DNA of 64,000 nt from Sphingobium sp. AP49 (lineage in GTDB: Bacteria; Pseudomonadota; Alphaproteobacteria; Sphingomonadales; Sphingomonadaceae): the NCBI RefSeq assembly GCF_000281715.2, contig NZ_CP124576.1:131501-195500 (forward strand), given 5' to 3'. The position numbers and the translations under genes are program-made. Positions 18,267 through 26,264 of this stretch are shown here, piece by piece. The notes below the pieces were generated by a model that saw nothing but the letters and a program-made list of their open reading frames with translations, ran no database searches and was not told where the DNA came from. Position 1 is the stretch's first letter. Every line of letters begins with the position of its first letter.

Positions 18267-19507
18267 TAACGGCCTCCCCCACAACAATGACGGCAACCGC
18301 AGTCCCCGGCGGAACGGTCGTGGCGCGGTTGAGCCATGGCGACCGCTGCACCCGAAGAAAGGGCGCCTTCCCAACGTGGGCGCCGCTCCTGGGCAGTCGC
18401 GTTGCTGATCGGAACCGATCGACGGCCGAACATCGCCGGCTGCTCGATCTGCGCGCGCGCAATGATGGGCGGGGGGGAACCCTGGATGGCGGCTGGGCGC
18501 ATATCCGCATCGGGCGAGCCAAAGGCATTGCGGGCGGCGAGCACTCTGCCGGCCAGTTTCGCCGCCGTGCTGCCGGCGGCTGGGCCGTCTGGTGCCCAGG
18601 CCGATGGCGGCGGTGTGATGCCGGCGTTGCTTTGGGCAGGCCCGCTGCTGCCTGGCATTTTCAGGCCGGACAGGCCAGCGTCGCCCTGGCCGATGCCACT
18701 GCTCGCAATCACCGCGCCAGGGCCGAATACAGACAGGGCCGCCTCCGCATCAAGGCGAATGCCTGCCTGGAGCGACAGGCCAAGATCGCCGTCGAGGCCC
18801 AGCGATCCCGCGAATGATGCAGACAGGCTGACGGACGCGGCAGCCGACAGCGACAGGTCGAAGTCGCCGCCGATGCCCGATCCCGGCGCGCCCGGCCCGC
18901 CGAACAGGCTGTCCTGGCCAGCGGCAGCGGCGGCGGTTCGCGCTGATGCGGAAGGCGGTGCCGCTGCCTGCCGGGCCAATTCGCCGGCATCGACCGAATA
19001 GGCGAAATCCTGTTCGCTGATCGTGATCTGCACCTTGCTGCGCAGGGGCGTGCCGTTAGGCGAAAAGAAATCGAAACTTTCCTGATAGGATGTAATGATC
19101 CCATCGAAGACGATCATGCCCCATTGGAAGCGGACCCGTCGGGGCGATTTTTCCTTGGCCGCCTTGTCTCCACCCGGCACGGCATTGGCCAGCAGGTCGG
19201 CGATGGGCTTGGTCCGTTTGCGGACGTCGAGCGCATCATCGTCGTTGCGGTCCTCCGCACGGACATCGTCGGCGGTTCGTGGACGGGAAGTGTCGAATAT
19301 AGCTTCAAAACTCAAGGTGGCCGCCGATGCGCCAACACTCTGTACCTGACCCCGACCTTTGCGTGCCTTGTCCTGCTGCTGCCCGCTGCTGACCTTGAGC
19401 GTCAAGGTTTCCGGGTTGAAGTCGAACCGGGTCATCTTGTCGGTCTGTGGCGTCGTGCCCTTCTCGTCGAAGGGGGTCAGCCGGGCGCGGGTGAGCTGTT
19501 CCGTCAT
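18266..19507 (-). CDS. Contractile injection system tube adaptor (Pvc7-like) with long low-complexity and Cys-rich tail
   Basis: A 413-residue protein. Residues 1-165 match the CIS tube N-terminal domain: RFDFNPETLTLKVSSGQQQD, then ATLSFEAIFDTSRP, RRVRFQWGMIVFDGIITSYQ and FDFFSPNGTPLRSKVQITIS. The rest is unlike the usual ~220-residue Pvc7. No clear LysM segment is visible; instead about 200 residues rich in Gly, Ala and Ser follow (for example SASFAGSLGLDGDLGLSLQA), and the protein ends with DCGCRHCCGGGR, five Cys-His type ligands in nine residues. The protein caps or starts the tube near the hub. The ATGA at 19507 overlaps the second tube gene. Confidence 0.85.
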   Translation of the reverse strand: MTEQLTRARLTPFDEKGTTPQTDKMTRFDFNPETLTLKVSSGQQQDKARKGRGQVQSVGASAATLSFEAIFDTSRPRTADDVRAEDRNDDDALDVRKRTKPIADLLANAVPGGDKAAKEKSPRRVRFQWGMIVFDGIITSYQESFDFFSPNGTPLRSKVQITISEQDFAYSVDAGELARQAAAPPSASARTAAAAAGQDSLFGGPGAPGSGIGGDFDLSLSAAASVSLSASFAGSLGLDGDLGLSLQAGIRLDAEAALSVFGPGAVIASSGIGQGDAGLSGLKMPGSSGPAQSNAGITPPPSAWAPDGPAAGSTAAKLAGRVLAARNAFGSPDADMRPAAIQGSPPPIIARAQIEQPAMFGRRSVPISNATAQERRPRWEGALSSGAAVAMAQPRHDRSAGDCGCRHCCGGGR

Positions 19508-19986
19508 GCGTCCTGCCTCCACCAGCCCTCATGGACGATGTGCAGTTCCTCGATCGGCACGTCCCGTGCGTCTCCGGCATTGAGGTCGGCGGTCTTCACC
19601 TTGGATGCAAAGCCATTGACGAAGCGGAACTCGGCGGCGTCCTCTTCCGCCGGGTTGGGACCACGCACGAAGACGGAACCGGAAATATAGGGAAGCGGAT
19701 AGCCGCCTTGCGTGCAGCGGCGGATCCAGTGCCAGAAGCCGGGATCGAGTGACAAGCCGCGCTTCAGCACCAGCGGCACGGTCGTCGTCTTGCCGGGAAG
19801 CTGGCGCGGGCCGGCATGATAGCCGCCCTCGCGGAACGTCACCGGCTCGATGGCGATCTCCAATCCCGCCACTTCGCTGAACGCACCCTTGGGATTTTCC
19901 GTCGTGCCCTGCACCAGTGCTTCGTCGCCACCCAGGCCCGACAGCACCAGCTCGACGCGGAAATTATGGCGCGTCAGCAGCGTCAT
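19504..19986 (-). CDS. Second inner-tube protein (gp19-like, Pvc1/Pvc5 paralogue)
   Basis: A 160-residue tube protein of the T4 gp19-like family: HNFRVELVLSGLGG, then AFSEVAGLEIAIEPVTFREG, TTVPLVLKRGLSLDPGFWHW, and a C-terminal DVPIEELHIVHEG. The same layout occurs in the other tube gene of the operon (AFSDVSGMSAEITHADYRTG, then ITLKRGLVAALDLFQW), so they are paralogues. PVC-type systems use such paralogues for the main tube and for the layer nearest the baseplate; this one, adjacent to the tube adaptor, is the better candidate for the baseplate-proximal layer. ATGA overlap with sheath 2. Confidence 0.9.
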   Translation of the reverse strand: MTLLTRHNFRVELVLSGLGGDEALVQGTTENPKGAFSEVAGLEIAIEPVTFREGGYHAGPRQLPGKTTTVPLVLKRGLSLDPGFWHWIRRCTQGGYPLPYISGSVFVRGPNPAEEDAAEFRFVNGFASKVKTADLNAGDARDVPIEELHIVHEGWWRQDA

Positions 19987-21938
19987 GCCGTCACCTCCAT
20001 GCGCGGATCGTCGGCACCATGGCGCACCAGGTTGAACAGCAGGAATTCGGACGGCACCGCCGGCGCGACCCCGACCAGCATGATCGCGCGTCCAAAATCC
20101 AGGTCGCTCTGGGCCATCGTGCTGCGGTCGCACCGTATGAAGAAACTGTCGCTGGCCCGTCCGCCCGCCAATGCGCCAGCATCGAGCAGTGCCAGCAGGC
20201 GCCTTTCGGCGGTGCGGATCATCGCCCGCCACAAGGCGCCGTCATTGGGTTCAAACGGCGCCCAGGCCAGGTCGATGGCAAGCTGCAGAGCTAGCCAGTC
20301 TAGCAGCCGCCGCACGCTGATATGGGTCCATTCCGCGTCAAACGCGGTGGTGCGGCTGCCCATCAGTTGCAGCCCTTTTTCCGTGGCCCGGATCTGGTCG
20401 ATCCGTTCCTCGTGCAGGAAGCCGGGGCCGGGGAGGCCCGCGTCGCCGGCCAGCGCAAAAATGCCATGCAGAGTGGTCGCGCCCGGTGATGCGAACACCC
20501 CGACATCCCGTTCTGCGCGGGCGATCAGGCCCGCGACCGCCGCAGCGGGGGGAACCGCTACGCCATCGGCGTTGTCGATGCGCAGCCAGGGGGTAAACAG
20601 CGCTGCGCGGGGCGATGCCAGCGCGCGGCGCCAGGCGATGATCTCGCCGCTGGACAGGCCGGTGGGCAGGTCGAGCAGCGCCATGCGGCGGCCATGCGCC
20701 TCGCAATGTCGGACGAAGCGCAACTGTGCCGCGCCCAGTTCCGCGCGCGAATCGGCGCCCAGCTTCGGGTAAAGCAGGGGGGATGCGGCCAGGGGAGCGG
20801 GCTGATGCAGGCAGGGTCCGAAACAGGTTTCTGCCGGGGGCGCAGCCAGCGCAATATCCGCCTCTCTCTGCGGGGGATGGACCAGGTCGGGCAGAGCGAC
20901 GAGCGCGACCGGCGCGGTTTCGCTGCGCTCGTCCCATAGTGTCAGCGCATCCAGCGCATCGATGAAATGATCGCGCGTGGTTGTCCCGGCCGCGTCGAAG
21001 CCGCGATCGTCGTCCTCCAGCGTGCGGGCATCGAAGAAAAGCCCGTCGGGCGCCAGCATCAGGGCCAATGACGGCATCAGAACATGATCGATCAGGCTCG
21101 GGTCGGGCCGCAGAAATTGCGAGCCGTACGGGGCATCGACATCGCCCGGCGCCAGCTTTTCGACCAGGGCCGCGCGGTCCAGAAGATATGGCAAATGGTC
21201 CGGGTGGAAGGGATGCAGCGCTGCGTCGGACCAGCTTTCAACCAGACTGTCATTCAATGCGATGTCGAGTTGGAGGGTCAGCGCCTCCGTCGCCGACAGG
21301 CGGATTTCCTCCACTGTGGGCGCGACAGGCGGATCGATCAGGATGGCCGTCAGTCCGCCCGTCGGCCGACCCACGTCGACGATATGGCGCACCATGTCGG
21401 GCGGGTCACCGGCCAGCGTGATGGTTGTGCCGGCCACCGCGCGGTCCATCGGGGCCAACAGCGTGCCGTCGGTCCATGGCGGCATCCCGATCGCGCGGCG
21501 CAGTGGCAGGATACGCCGATTGACCCGCAACCGCAGCGACAGCCGGTTCGCCCAACTGCCGGCCGACCGGGCAGAGACCGCCGCCAGCGGGCCAAGGCCT
21601 GGCAGCAGCAAGCGGGCGGCCCGCGCCTGGTCTGGATCGACGACCCGTATGAACAGGCATTGGCGGCCGCCATTCTCGAAGAAAAGCCGGACGGCCAGCG
21701 GCCCCTGCAGTCCCTCGATGGGCGCGCCAAATGCCGCCTGGAAGGCCGGCCAGGATTGCAGCGGAACCGGAATGCCGACAGGGCCACGCTCGGCCAGACC
21801 GACAAAGGCAGCCATGTCCAACCGCACCTGCTTTCGCTGTTCCGCGCCTGCCTGCACTTCATAGACGCCGGGGGGCAGGCCGGCGCGCCAGCGCGCTCCG
21901 GTATAGGCGTTGCCAGTCAGGGGAAGGGGCGTGGCCAT
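19983..21938 (-). CDS. Second tail sheath protein (Pvc4-like paralogue)
   Basis: A 651-residue sheath protein. The N-terminus has PPGVYEVQAG, then FVGLAERGPVGIPVPLQSWP and AVRLFFENGGRQCLFIRV, all sheath landmarks. The C-terminus has SVRRLLDWLALQLAIDLAWA, then FEPNDGALWRAMIRT, FFIRCDRSTMAQSDLDFGR and MLVGVAPAVPSEFLLFNL, aligning closely with the other sheath gene. The middle is divergent. The start was set at the ATG at 21938, preceded by GAGGGAGGG; 75 codons of open frame further upstream have no family match. This copy is likely a specialised (cap or baseplate-proximal) sheath ring. Confidence 0.92.
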   Translation of the reverse strand: MATPLPLTGNAYTGARWRAGLPPGVYEVQAGAEQRKQVRLDMAAFVGLAERGPVGIPVPLQSWPAFQAAFGAPIEGLQGPLAVRLFFENGGRQCLFIRVVDPDQARAARLLLPGLGPLAAVSARSAGSWANRLSLRLRVNRRILPLRRAIGMPPWTDGTLLAPMDRAVAGTTITLAGDPPDMVRHIVDVGRPTGGLTAILIDPPVAPTVEEIRLSATEALTLQLDIALNDSLVESWSDAALHPFHPDHLPYLLDRAALVEKLAPGDVDAPYGSQFLRPDPSLIDHVLMPSLALMLAPDGLFFDARTLEDDDRGFDAAGTTTRDHFIDALDALTLWDERSETAPVALVALPDLVHPPQREADIALAAPPAETCFGPCLHQPAPLAASPLLYPKLGADSRAELGAAQLRFVRHCEAHGRRMALLDLPTGLSSGEIIAWRRALASPRAALFTPWLRIDNADGVAVPPAAAVAGLIARAERDVGVFASPGATTLHGIFALAGDAGLPGPGFLHEERIDQIRATEKGLQLMGSRTTAFDAEWTHISVRRLLDWLALQLAIDLAWAPFEPNDGALWRAMIRTAERRLLALLDAGALAGGRASDSFFIRCDRSTMAQSDLDFGRAIMLVGVAPAVPSEFLLFNLVRHGADDPRMEVTA

Positions 21939-21949
21939 GCTTCCCTCCC

Positions 21950-22405
21950 TCACTCGTAAGCGATGTCTTCGCAGACCAGGACCAACTCCTCCATGGCCAC
22001 GTCGGAGGCGCCCTTGGCGGCGAGTGTCGGGCCGGTCCATTTCTGTGGCCGGGCATTGGTGAGCTTCCATGTCGCGACGGTTGCCGTGCGATCCTCGCTC
22101 ATCAGTTCGATCACCACGCTCGCCTTGGCGGCCAGAACGCCCTCTTTCGCGGCCTTGACCCATTGAAACAGGTCGAGTGCGGCGACCAGGCCCCGTTTCA
22201 AGGTGATGTCGCCGGTCTTGTTCATCAGCGGGATCTTGCGCACATGATTGGCGGGGTCCGTGCCGGTGCGATAATCGGCATGGGTGATTTCCGCGCTCAT
22301 GCCCGACACATCGGAAAAGGCAGCCTTGATCTCCGCACCGGTGCCCGGTGTGATCGTGACGCGGAAGTTGAACGGCCCATATGGGTCTTCACGGGTGATG
22401 GCCAT
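21950..22405 (-). CDS. Main inner-tube protein (gp19-like, Pvc1-like)
   Basis: A 151-residue gp19-like tube protein. It begins DPYGPFNFRVTITPG, followed by AAFSDVSGMSAEITHADYRT, PLMNKTGDITLKRGLVAALD and LFQWVKAAKEG, and ends VAMEELVLVCEDIAYE. Length and pattern fit the abundant hexamer-forming tube subunit. A GGAGG site eight bases before the ATG is among the best ribosome sites in the operon, as expected for a subunit needed in many copies. It lies 16 bases downstream of the sheath gene. Confidence 0.94.
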   Translation of the reverse strand: MAITREDPYGPFNFRVTITPGTGAEIKAAFSDVSGMSAEITHADYRTGTDPANHVRKIPLMNKTGDITLKRGLVAALDLFQWVKAAKEGVLAAKASVVIELMSEDRTATVATWKLTNARPQKWTGPTLAAKGASDVAMEELVLVCEDIAYE

Positions 22406-22413
22406 GTCCTTGT

Positions 22414-22418
22414 CCTCC
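22414..22418 (-). promoter_or_regulatory. Strong Shine-Dalgarno for the main tube gene
   Basis: GGAGG on the minus strand, eight bases before ATG 22405, in one of the few true intergenic gaps of the operon. Confidence 0.6.
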
Positions 22419-22421
22419 CCC

Positions 22422-24284
22422 TCAGATGATGCTGGCTTCGGCCGTCCACTGGCCGATGCGGAAGATCACGAATTCGGCAGGCTTGGTCGGTGCCACGCCG
22501 ATCAGGCAGACCAGTCGGCCATTATCCAGATCATTCTGACTCATGGTCGTTCGGTCGCACCGCACGAAATAGGCCTGTTCGGGCTTGGTCCCCATCAGTG
22601 CGCCGCTGCGCCAGCTATCGTATAGGAACGCTTCGATCGTCAGCCTGATCTTGAGCCAGAGCTGTTCGTTGTTCGGCTCGAACACCGCCCATTGGGTTCC
22701 GCGGTCGATCGAATGTTCCAGATAGATGAACAGGCGACGGACATTCACATAGATCCATTCCGGATCGCTGCTGATCGTCCGGGCACCCCAGACCAGGTTG
22801 CCCCGCCCCTCGAAGCTGCGCAGGCAATTGATGCCTTCGGGATTAAGCACATCCTGCACGCCCTTGGTGATGGCCGTGGAAAAGCGCAGCGCGCCGCGCA
22901 CGACTTCGTTTGCGGGTGCCTTGTGGACCCCCCGGCTGATGTCGGACCGGGCATAGATGCCGCATATCGCGCCCTCCGGCGACAGGGTGACCACGTCACG
23001 AGGGGCGCTGGGCGAGGCATTGGGCACGACCAGCCAGGGATGGTAGAGCGCTGCATATTTGGAGTCATGATCGGCGCGGGCTTCGCGGATCACGGCTGGA
23101 TCGGCGGTCCGTTCGGCAGCCAGCACGGCGAAGCGATATTTGAGCAACTCGCAATGGGTGATCAATGCGTCGCGGACCGACTGACGTTCATCCTCGGTCT
23201 CAAGTGCTGCCGAACCCGGCGCGGCGACGATGGCGATGTCGTCAATCTCCGCCAGGGCTTCCAGGCCAGTTGCGCTGTCGCCGGTGCCCCCGCCGCGATA
23301 TTCGATGAGGCCCGGGGTGGCCCCATCGTTGCCGCCGGCCAGGGTGAAGGCCGCGCCATCGATCAGCGCGCGCAACAAGGTTCCGGCGAAATCGGCACGC
23401 GCGGCTGGTATGTCGGGCAGCGGTGCCGGCAAGCTCAAGAAGATACGGTTGGAATTGTCCGCCGGTGGCGTGATTCCGTTCAGCGGATCGGCGGTGCGCA
23501 ACACCCGCCCCACGAACAGTTCGCTGTCGGGATGGGGCGACAGGCCAGCAATCTGGTCGACCCGGCTGCCGGTTGATCCATCGCCATTGGGTTCGACCGT
23601 CAGGGTCAGCGCGATCTTCTGCACGATCGTCGTTGCCGACAGCGTAACGCTGCCACCCGCAGAGGTCAGCGTCGGCCGCCCGGTCTGGTCGAAGGAGACC
23701 GCCGCCAGGTCGGTCGGCACCGATGACAGCGCCTCGCCTGGACCACTCGCCCCCGCCGGCGCGACCAGCCGCTGCTTCACACTGGCCGACACCTCCACCA
23801 CATCCCCTGGGCGCACGCCGGTCAGGGTAAACTGGCCGCCTTGGCTGACACATAGATTGCCGCTGCGTACCGCCTGGATCCGGATCCGGACATTGCCCGC
23901 GAGCCCCGGGAAGCGGGCGGAGATCGACACCGGACCAGCGCTGGTCAGGATGGCCGGTGAAGTTGCGATGAAATCGGCAGGTGGATTGCCGCCCAGCCCA
24001 AAGATTCGGGCGATGTAGACGCGCGCGCCACCATTTTCGAAGAAGAGTTGCACCGCGCGCGCCATATGGTTGATGGTTGGTACGCCGCCGATCAGCAGGT
24101 CCGCGTCGTCGCCGAAATAGCGCTGATACTCCTCGAAGCTGGTGACCAGGACCGGCGTGCCTTCGACCGGTCCGAAGCGGCATGCCCCCACAAAACCGGT
24201 GGTCGAGGTGGAAACGCCCTCGATCGATTTTGCCCGATAGCTGGTTTCCTCGACATAAACACCCGGAGCAAGATATTCTGGCAT
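22422..24284 (-). CDS. Main tail sheath protein (Pvc2/Pvc3-like)
   Basis: A 620-residue contractile sheath protein. The N-terminus is canonical: YLAPGVYVEETSYRAKSIEG, then TSTTGFVGACRFGPVEGTPV and EYQRYFG, MARAVQLFFENGGARVYIAR. A variable beta-rich insert occupies about 130-300. The C-terminal conserved half has GIYARSDISRGVHKAPANEV, LRSFEGRGNLVWGARTIS, VRRLFIYLEHSIDRGTQW, FEPNNEQLW, AYFVRCDRTTMSQNDLDNGR and IGVAPTKPAEF. These are the core contacts and attachment arms of the family. It sits first among the structural genes and has the best ribosome site of the cluster. The contraction of this sheath drives the inner tube. Confidence 0.96.
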   Translation of the reverse strand: MPEYLAPGVYVEETSYRAKSIEGVSTSTTGFVGACRFGPVEGTPVLVTSFEEYQRYFGDDADLLIGGVPTINHMARAVQLFFENGGARVYIARIFGLGGNPPADFIATSPAILTSAGPVSISARFPGLAGNVRIRIQAVRSGNLCVSQGGQFTLTGVRPGDVVEVSASVKQRLVAPAGASGPGEALSSVPTDLAAVSFDQTGRPTLTSAGGSVTLSATTIVQKIALTLTVEPNGDGSTGSRVDQIAGLSPHPDSELFVGRVLRTADPLNGITPPADNSNRIFLSLPAPLPDIPAARADFAGTLLRALIDGAAFTLAGGNDGATPGLIEYRGGGTGDSATGLEALAEIDDIAIVAAPGSAALETEDERQSVRDALITHCELLKYRFAVLAAERTADPAVIREARADHDSKYAALYHPWLVVPNASPSAPRDVVTLSPEGAICGIYARSDISRGVHKAPANEVVRGALRFSTAITKGVQDVLNPEGINCLRSFEGRGNLVWGARTISSDPEWIYVNVRRLFIYLEHSIDRGTQWAVFEPNNEQLWLKIRLTIEAFLYDSWRSGALMGTKPEQAYFVRCDRTTMSQNDLDNGRLVCLIGVAPTKPAEFVIFRIGQWTAEASII

Positions 24285-24292
24285 GGGTCTGG

Positions 24293-24298
24293 CCTCCT
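24293..24298 (-). promoter_or_regulatory. Consensus Shine-Dalgarno for the main sheath gene
   Basis: AGGAGG on the minus strand, spaced eight bases from ATG 24284, within the 22-base gap after the beta-sandwich gene. Confidence 0.65.
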
Positions 24299-24306
24299 AT
24301 TCGGGA

Positions 24307-25146
24307 TCAGGGCAGCAAGTGGATATCCCAGCGGCTTCGCGCCGCCGCCTGCACCGGCAGCGGCGCGGATCGGGGCGCCCCGCCGGCCGGGACGAGCGCG
24401 AAGGCGCGCGGGATGAAGGGGGAGCCGATTGCGTCGGGATCGAGCGTATCGAGATCGGCGGGCAGGGCGGAAACGAACCGCGGCATCGTCCGCAACGCGG
24501 ACGTCAGTGCGGTGCCGGGCACATGGACGCGTATCGCCCGGTCGAAAACGGATGTCAGCGTGAACGGGTCGGTCCGCTCGGCCGGCAGCGCCAATATATA
24601 GGTGCCGCTGCGGTCTGCATGGGTGACGATGCGGGTCGATGCCACGCTGTCGATCATGATGCGGGTAAGTGGCACGGGCGTCCCGTCCATCTCGCGTACC
24701 ACCCCCCAAAGGATGGTCAGACCCGGCGTTGCCGGTGCACTGATAGTGGGGCGCAGGGCAATATCGGCGATCCATGCGGGGCGACCGTCCGGTCCTGGCG
24801 GGTCGACCGGGGGCGTACCGCCGGCCGTTGCTGCGGCAAGGATCGCGGATCGATCGGGCACGATGATGTCCCGTGCCGCCGGGAACCAGCGGCCCGCCGG
24901 ATCGGTTACCTCGATCCGCGCGGACCCCGGCCGTAGTTTCAGAAAGCCATAGATGCCGGTTTCGACATGGAACCGGGCATGCTCGGCGCTATTCTGGACG
25001 TGCACATGCAGCCCAGCGATCGTCGGCCCGGCCAGTGGCTGATACTCCGCCACATAGCGCAACGGTCGCACCGCCAACCGGCCGACCGCAACGATGCGAT
25101 CGGGCGCCCGGCCATTGGCCCAGTCGATGGCGCGCTCGGCTATCAT
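24307..25146 (-). CDS. Injection-system protein with carboxypeptidase-regulatory-like beta-sandwich
   Basis: A 279-residue protein between the DUF4255 and sheath genes. It appears to hold two beta-sandwich units. The first is at ~30-95 (HVETGIYGFLKLRPG, then RIEVTDPAGRWFPAARDI). The second is at ~140-200 (ILWGVVREMDGTPVPLTRIM, then THADRSGTYILALPAE), which follows the 'G-V-x-D-x-x-G-x-P-V ... T-D-x-x-G-x-Y-x-L' pattern of carboxypeptidase regulatory-like domains. No signal peptide or catalytic motif. The ATG at 25146 forms an ATGA overlap with the DUF4255 stop; a longer in-frame start exists but reads as out-of-frame DUF4255 sequence. It may decorate the particle or help cap it; the function is unknown. 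Confidence 0.75.
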   Translation of the reverse strand: MIAERAIDWANGRAPDRIVAVGRLAVRPLRYVAEYQPLAGPTIAGLHVHVQNSAEHARFHVETGIYGFLKLRPGSARIEVTDPAGRWFPAARDIIVPDRSAILAAATAGGTPPVDPPGPDGRPAWIADIALRPTISAPATPGLTILWGVVREMDGTPVPLTRIMIDSVASTRIVTHADRSGTYILALPAERTDPFTLTSVFDRAIRVHVPGTALTSALRTMPRFVSALPADLDTLDPDAIGSPFIPRAFALVPAGGAPRSAPLPVQAAARSRWDIHLLP

Positions 25147-25712
25147 TCCGGCCGACCTTCGGCAAAGACGAGACTGCGCATATTGGTCATTGGCGCATCC
25201 TGTTCGATGCGCGGTGCCAGCCTCACGGCACGCACGACATAGCCGACCGACAGCTGATAGTCGGCGTTCATCGCATCCCAGACGCGCATCAGTTCGTCGG
25301 TTGCCAGGGGTTCCAGCGTGATCTTGAGCGCGTCGTCGCTTTCCCACCCATAGGCGTCCGACAGCAACGGCCCTGCCAGGACCGCGTTGCGGTCCAGAAT
25401 ATCCATGCACTGGCCCAGCATGACATGCTCGCCGAGTGCCGACTGCTTGCCCCAGACAACCAGTAAATAGCGCAGTTCTAGCACCATGGCTGTTCGCCGC
25501 GGTGCCATCGGATTGGCCTGGGGCAATGGGGCGTGTCGCCTGTTCGGATCGCTCTCAACCCGATATAAGATCAGCGCTATTTGATTTTCGAGGGTGGAGC
25601 TGACATCTCGAGGCGACAGAACAAAGATGGAATAATCACCAAGATTATTCCCCTCCCTGAGGCGAGACTCAAGTAGATCCTTGATAGATTGGCTGCACCC
25701 AGCAATTGACAC
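25143..25712 (-). CDS. DUF4255 protein (Pvc16/Afp16-like tail cap/terminator)
   Basis: A 189-residue protein of DUF4255. It has SQSIKDLLESRLREG near the N-terminus, VSSTLENQIALILYRVE (about 36-52), VLELRYLLVVWGKQSALGEH (about 80-99), ALKITLEPLATDELMRVWDA, and the strand LSVGYVVRAVRLAPR. In Afp and PVC this protein caps the sheath-tube top and ends tail growth. It is the first gene of the operon here, whereas it is near the end in PVC. The start is GTG 25712 with GGAAAGG upstream. The first ~60 codons are clearly richer in A and T than the rest of the operon. Confidence 0.88.
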   Translation of the reverse strand: MSIAGCSQSIKDLLESRLREGNNLGDYSIFVLSPRDVSSTLENQIALILYRVESDPNRRHAPLPQANPMAPRRTAMVLELRYLLVVWGKQSALGEHVMLGQCMDILDRNAVLAGPLLSDAYGWESDDALKITLEPLATDELMRVWDAMNADYQLSVGYVVRAVRLAPRIEQDAPMTNMRSLVFAEGRPE

Positions 25713-25987
25713 AAAGCGGCCTTTCCGGAAGTTGTGCTTCCCGATTGCGTGCTTTTAATTGTCATTATTTGGTCAACCCGACTGCAATGATAGCCATTGC
25801 TGCAAATGATTCATAGCGCAACCCGACGCAATTTGCGAACGCTTCGTCCTGACAGGAAGAGTAGGGGTAAGCAGCAAATGCCCGGAGGCACCCTGATATC
25901 GCCGCTCTCGGCAGAGCGCCGGATCGGAGCAAGCCTATTCGCCAACAGGGCCGCAAATACCTTGTCCGGTCAGGAAAACCGGGCAAG
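25713..25987. promoter_or_regulatory. AT-richer leader region upstream of the injection-system operon
   Basis: This is the only stretch that can hold the promoter of the 25 kb minus-strand operon. A possible minus-strand -35 (TTGACC, plus coordinates 25771-25776) is followed by AT-rich AAATAATGACAATTAAA, but no well-spaced -10 can be assigned. Short open frames on both strands (for example 25765-25986) show no family resemblance. I see no gene here and no clear repeat of the tRNA end. Confidence 0.4.
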
Positions 25988-26014
25988 AAAAAACCGCCGT
26001 TTCCGGCGGTTTTT
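25988..26014 (-). terminator. Rho-independent terminator for tRNA-Leu
   Basis: Stem CCGCC/GGCGG with a six-base loop, flanked by A6 and T5, so it is T-tailed on both strands. It begins 26 bases past the tRNA 3' end on the minus strand and insulates the tRNA from the injection-system operon. Confidence 0.8.
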
Positions 26015-26039
26015 GGCTTCCATTCCAGAAGGAAGGAAA

Positions 26040-26126
26040 TGGTGCCCAGAAGAGGACTCGAACCTCCACGACCTTGCGATCGCCAGCACCTGAAGCTGGT
26101 GCGTCTACCAATTCCGCCATCTGGGC
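26040..26126 (-). tRNA. tRNA-Leu (anticodon CAG)
   Basis: The reverse complement folds as an 87-base class II tRNA including an encoded CCA: acceptor stem GCCCAGA/TCTGGGC, D-arm with GGTAGACGC, anticodon stem CCAGC/GCTGG around loop TTCAGGT (CAG), a variable arm, and T-arm GGTTCGAGTCC. It decodes CUG, a very common Leu codon in this GC-rich genome. It lies directly at the edge of the injection-system locus and could have been an integration site. Confidence 0.95.
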
Positions 26127-26264
26127 ACGGGGTAGGAGGGCGCCTCTAACGGGTGCCTCCAAACCTGTCAACGCATGGTCGCGATTATTTTTCTGGCTTC
26201 GTATGAAGCGGCTATCTAGGGCGCGGGAACAGCCCCGTCGATGCGAAGGAAGCCATCTTTGGAA

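Noticed and set aside
1..25712. Type VI secretion system or prophage as explanation for the tail genes
   Set aside because: No TssJ/L/M or ClpV, and no capsid, portal, terminase, holin, lysin or integrase; DUF4255, CIS tape measure, DUF5908 and DUF4157 all point to eCIS.
25765..25986. A 73-codon minus-strand frame in the leader of the injection-system operon
   Set aside because: No ribosome site, no family resemblance, and Cys/Arg-rich translation; it more likely belongs to the untranslated leader.
25797..26093. A 98-codon plus-strand frame ending in CPEEDSNLHDLAIAST
   Set aside because: This ending is the well-known false translation across the back of a tRNA-Leu gene.
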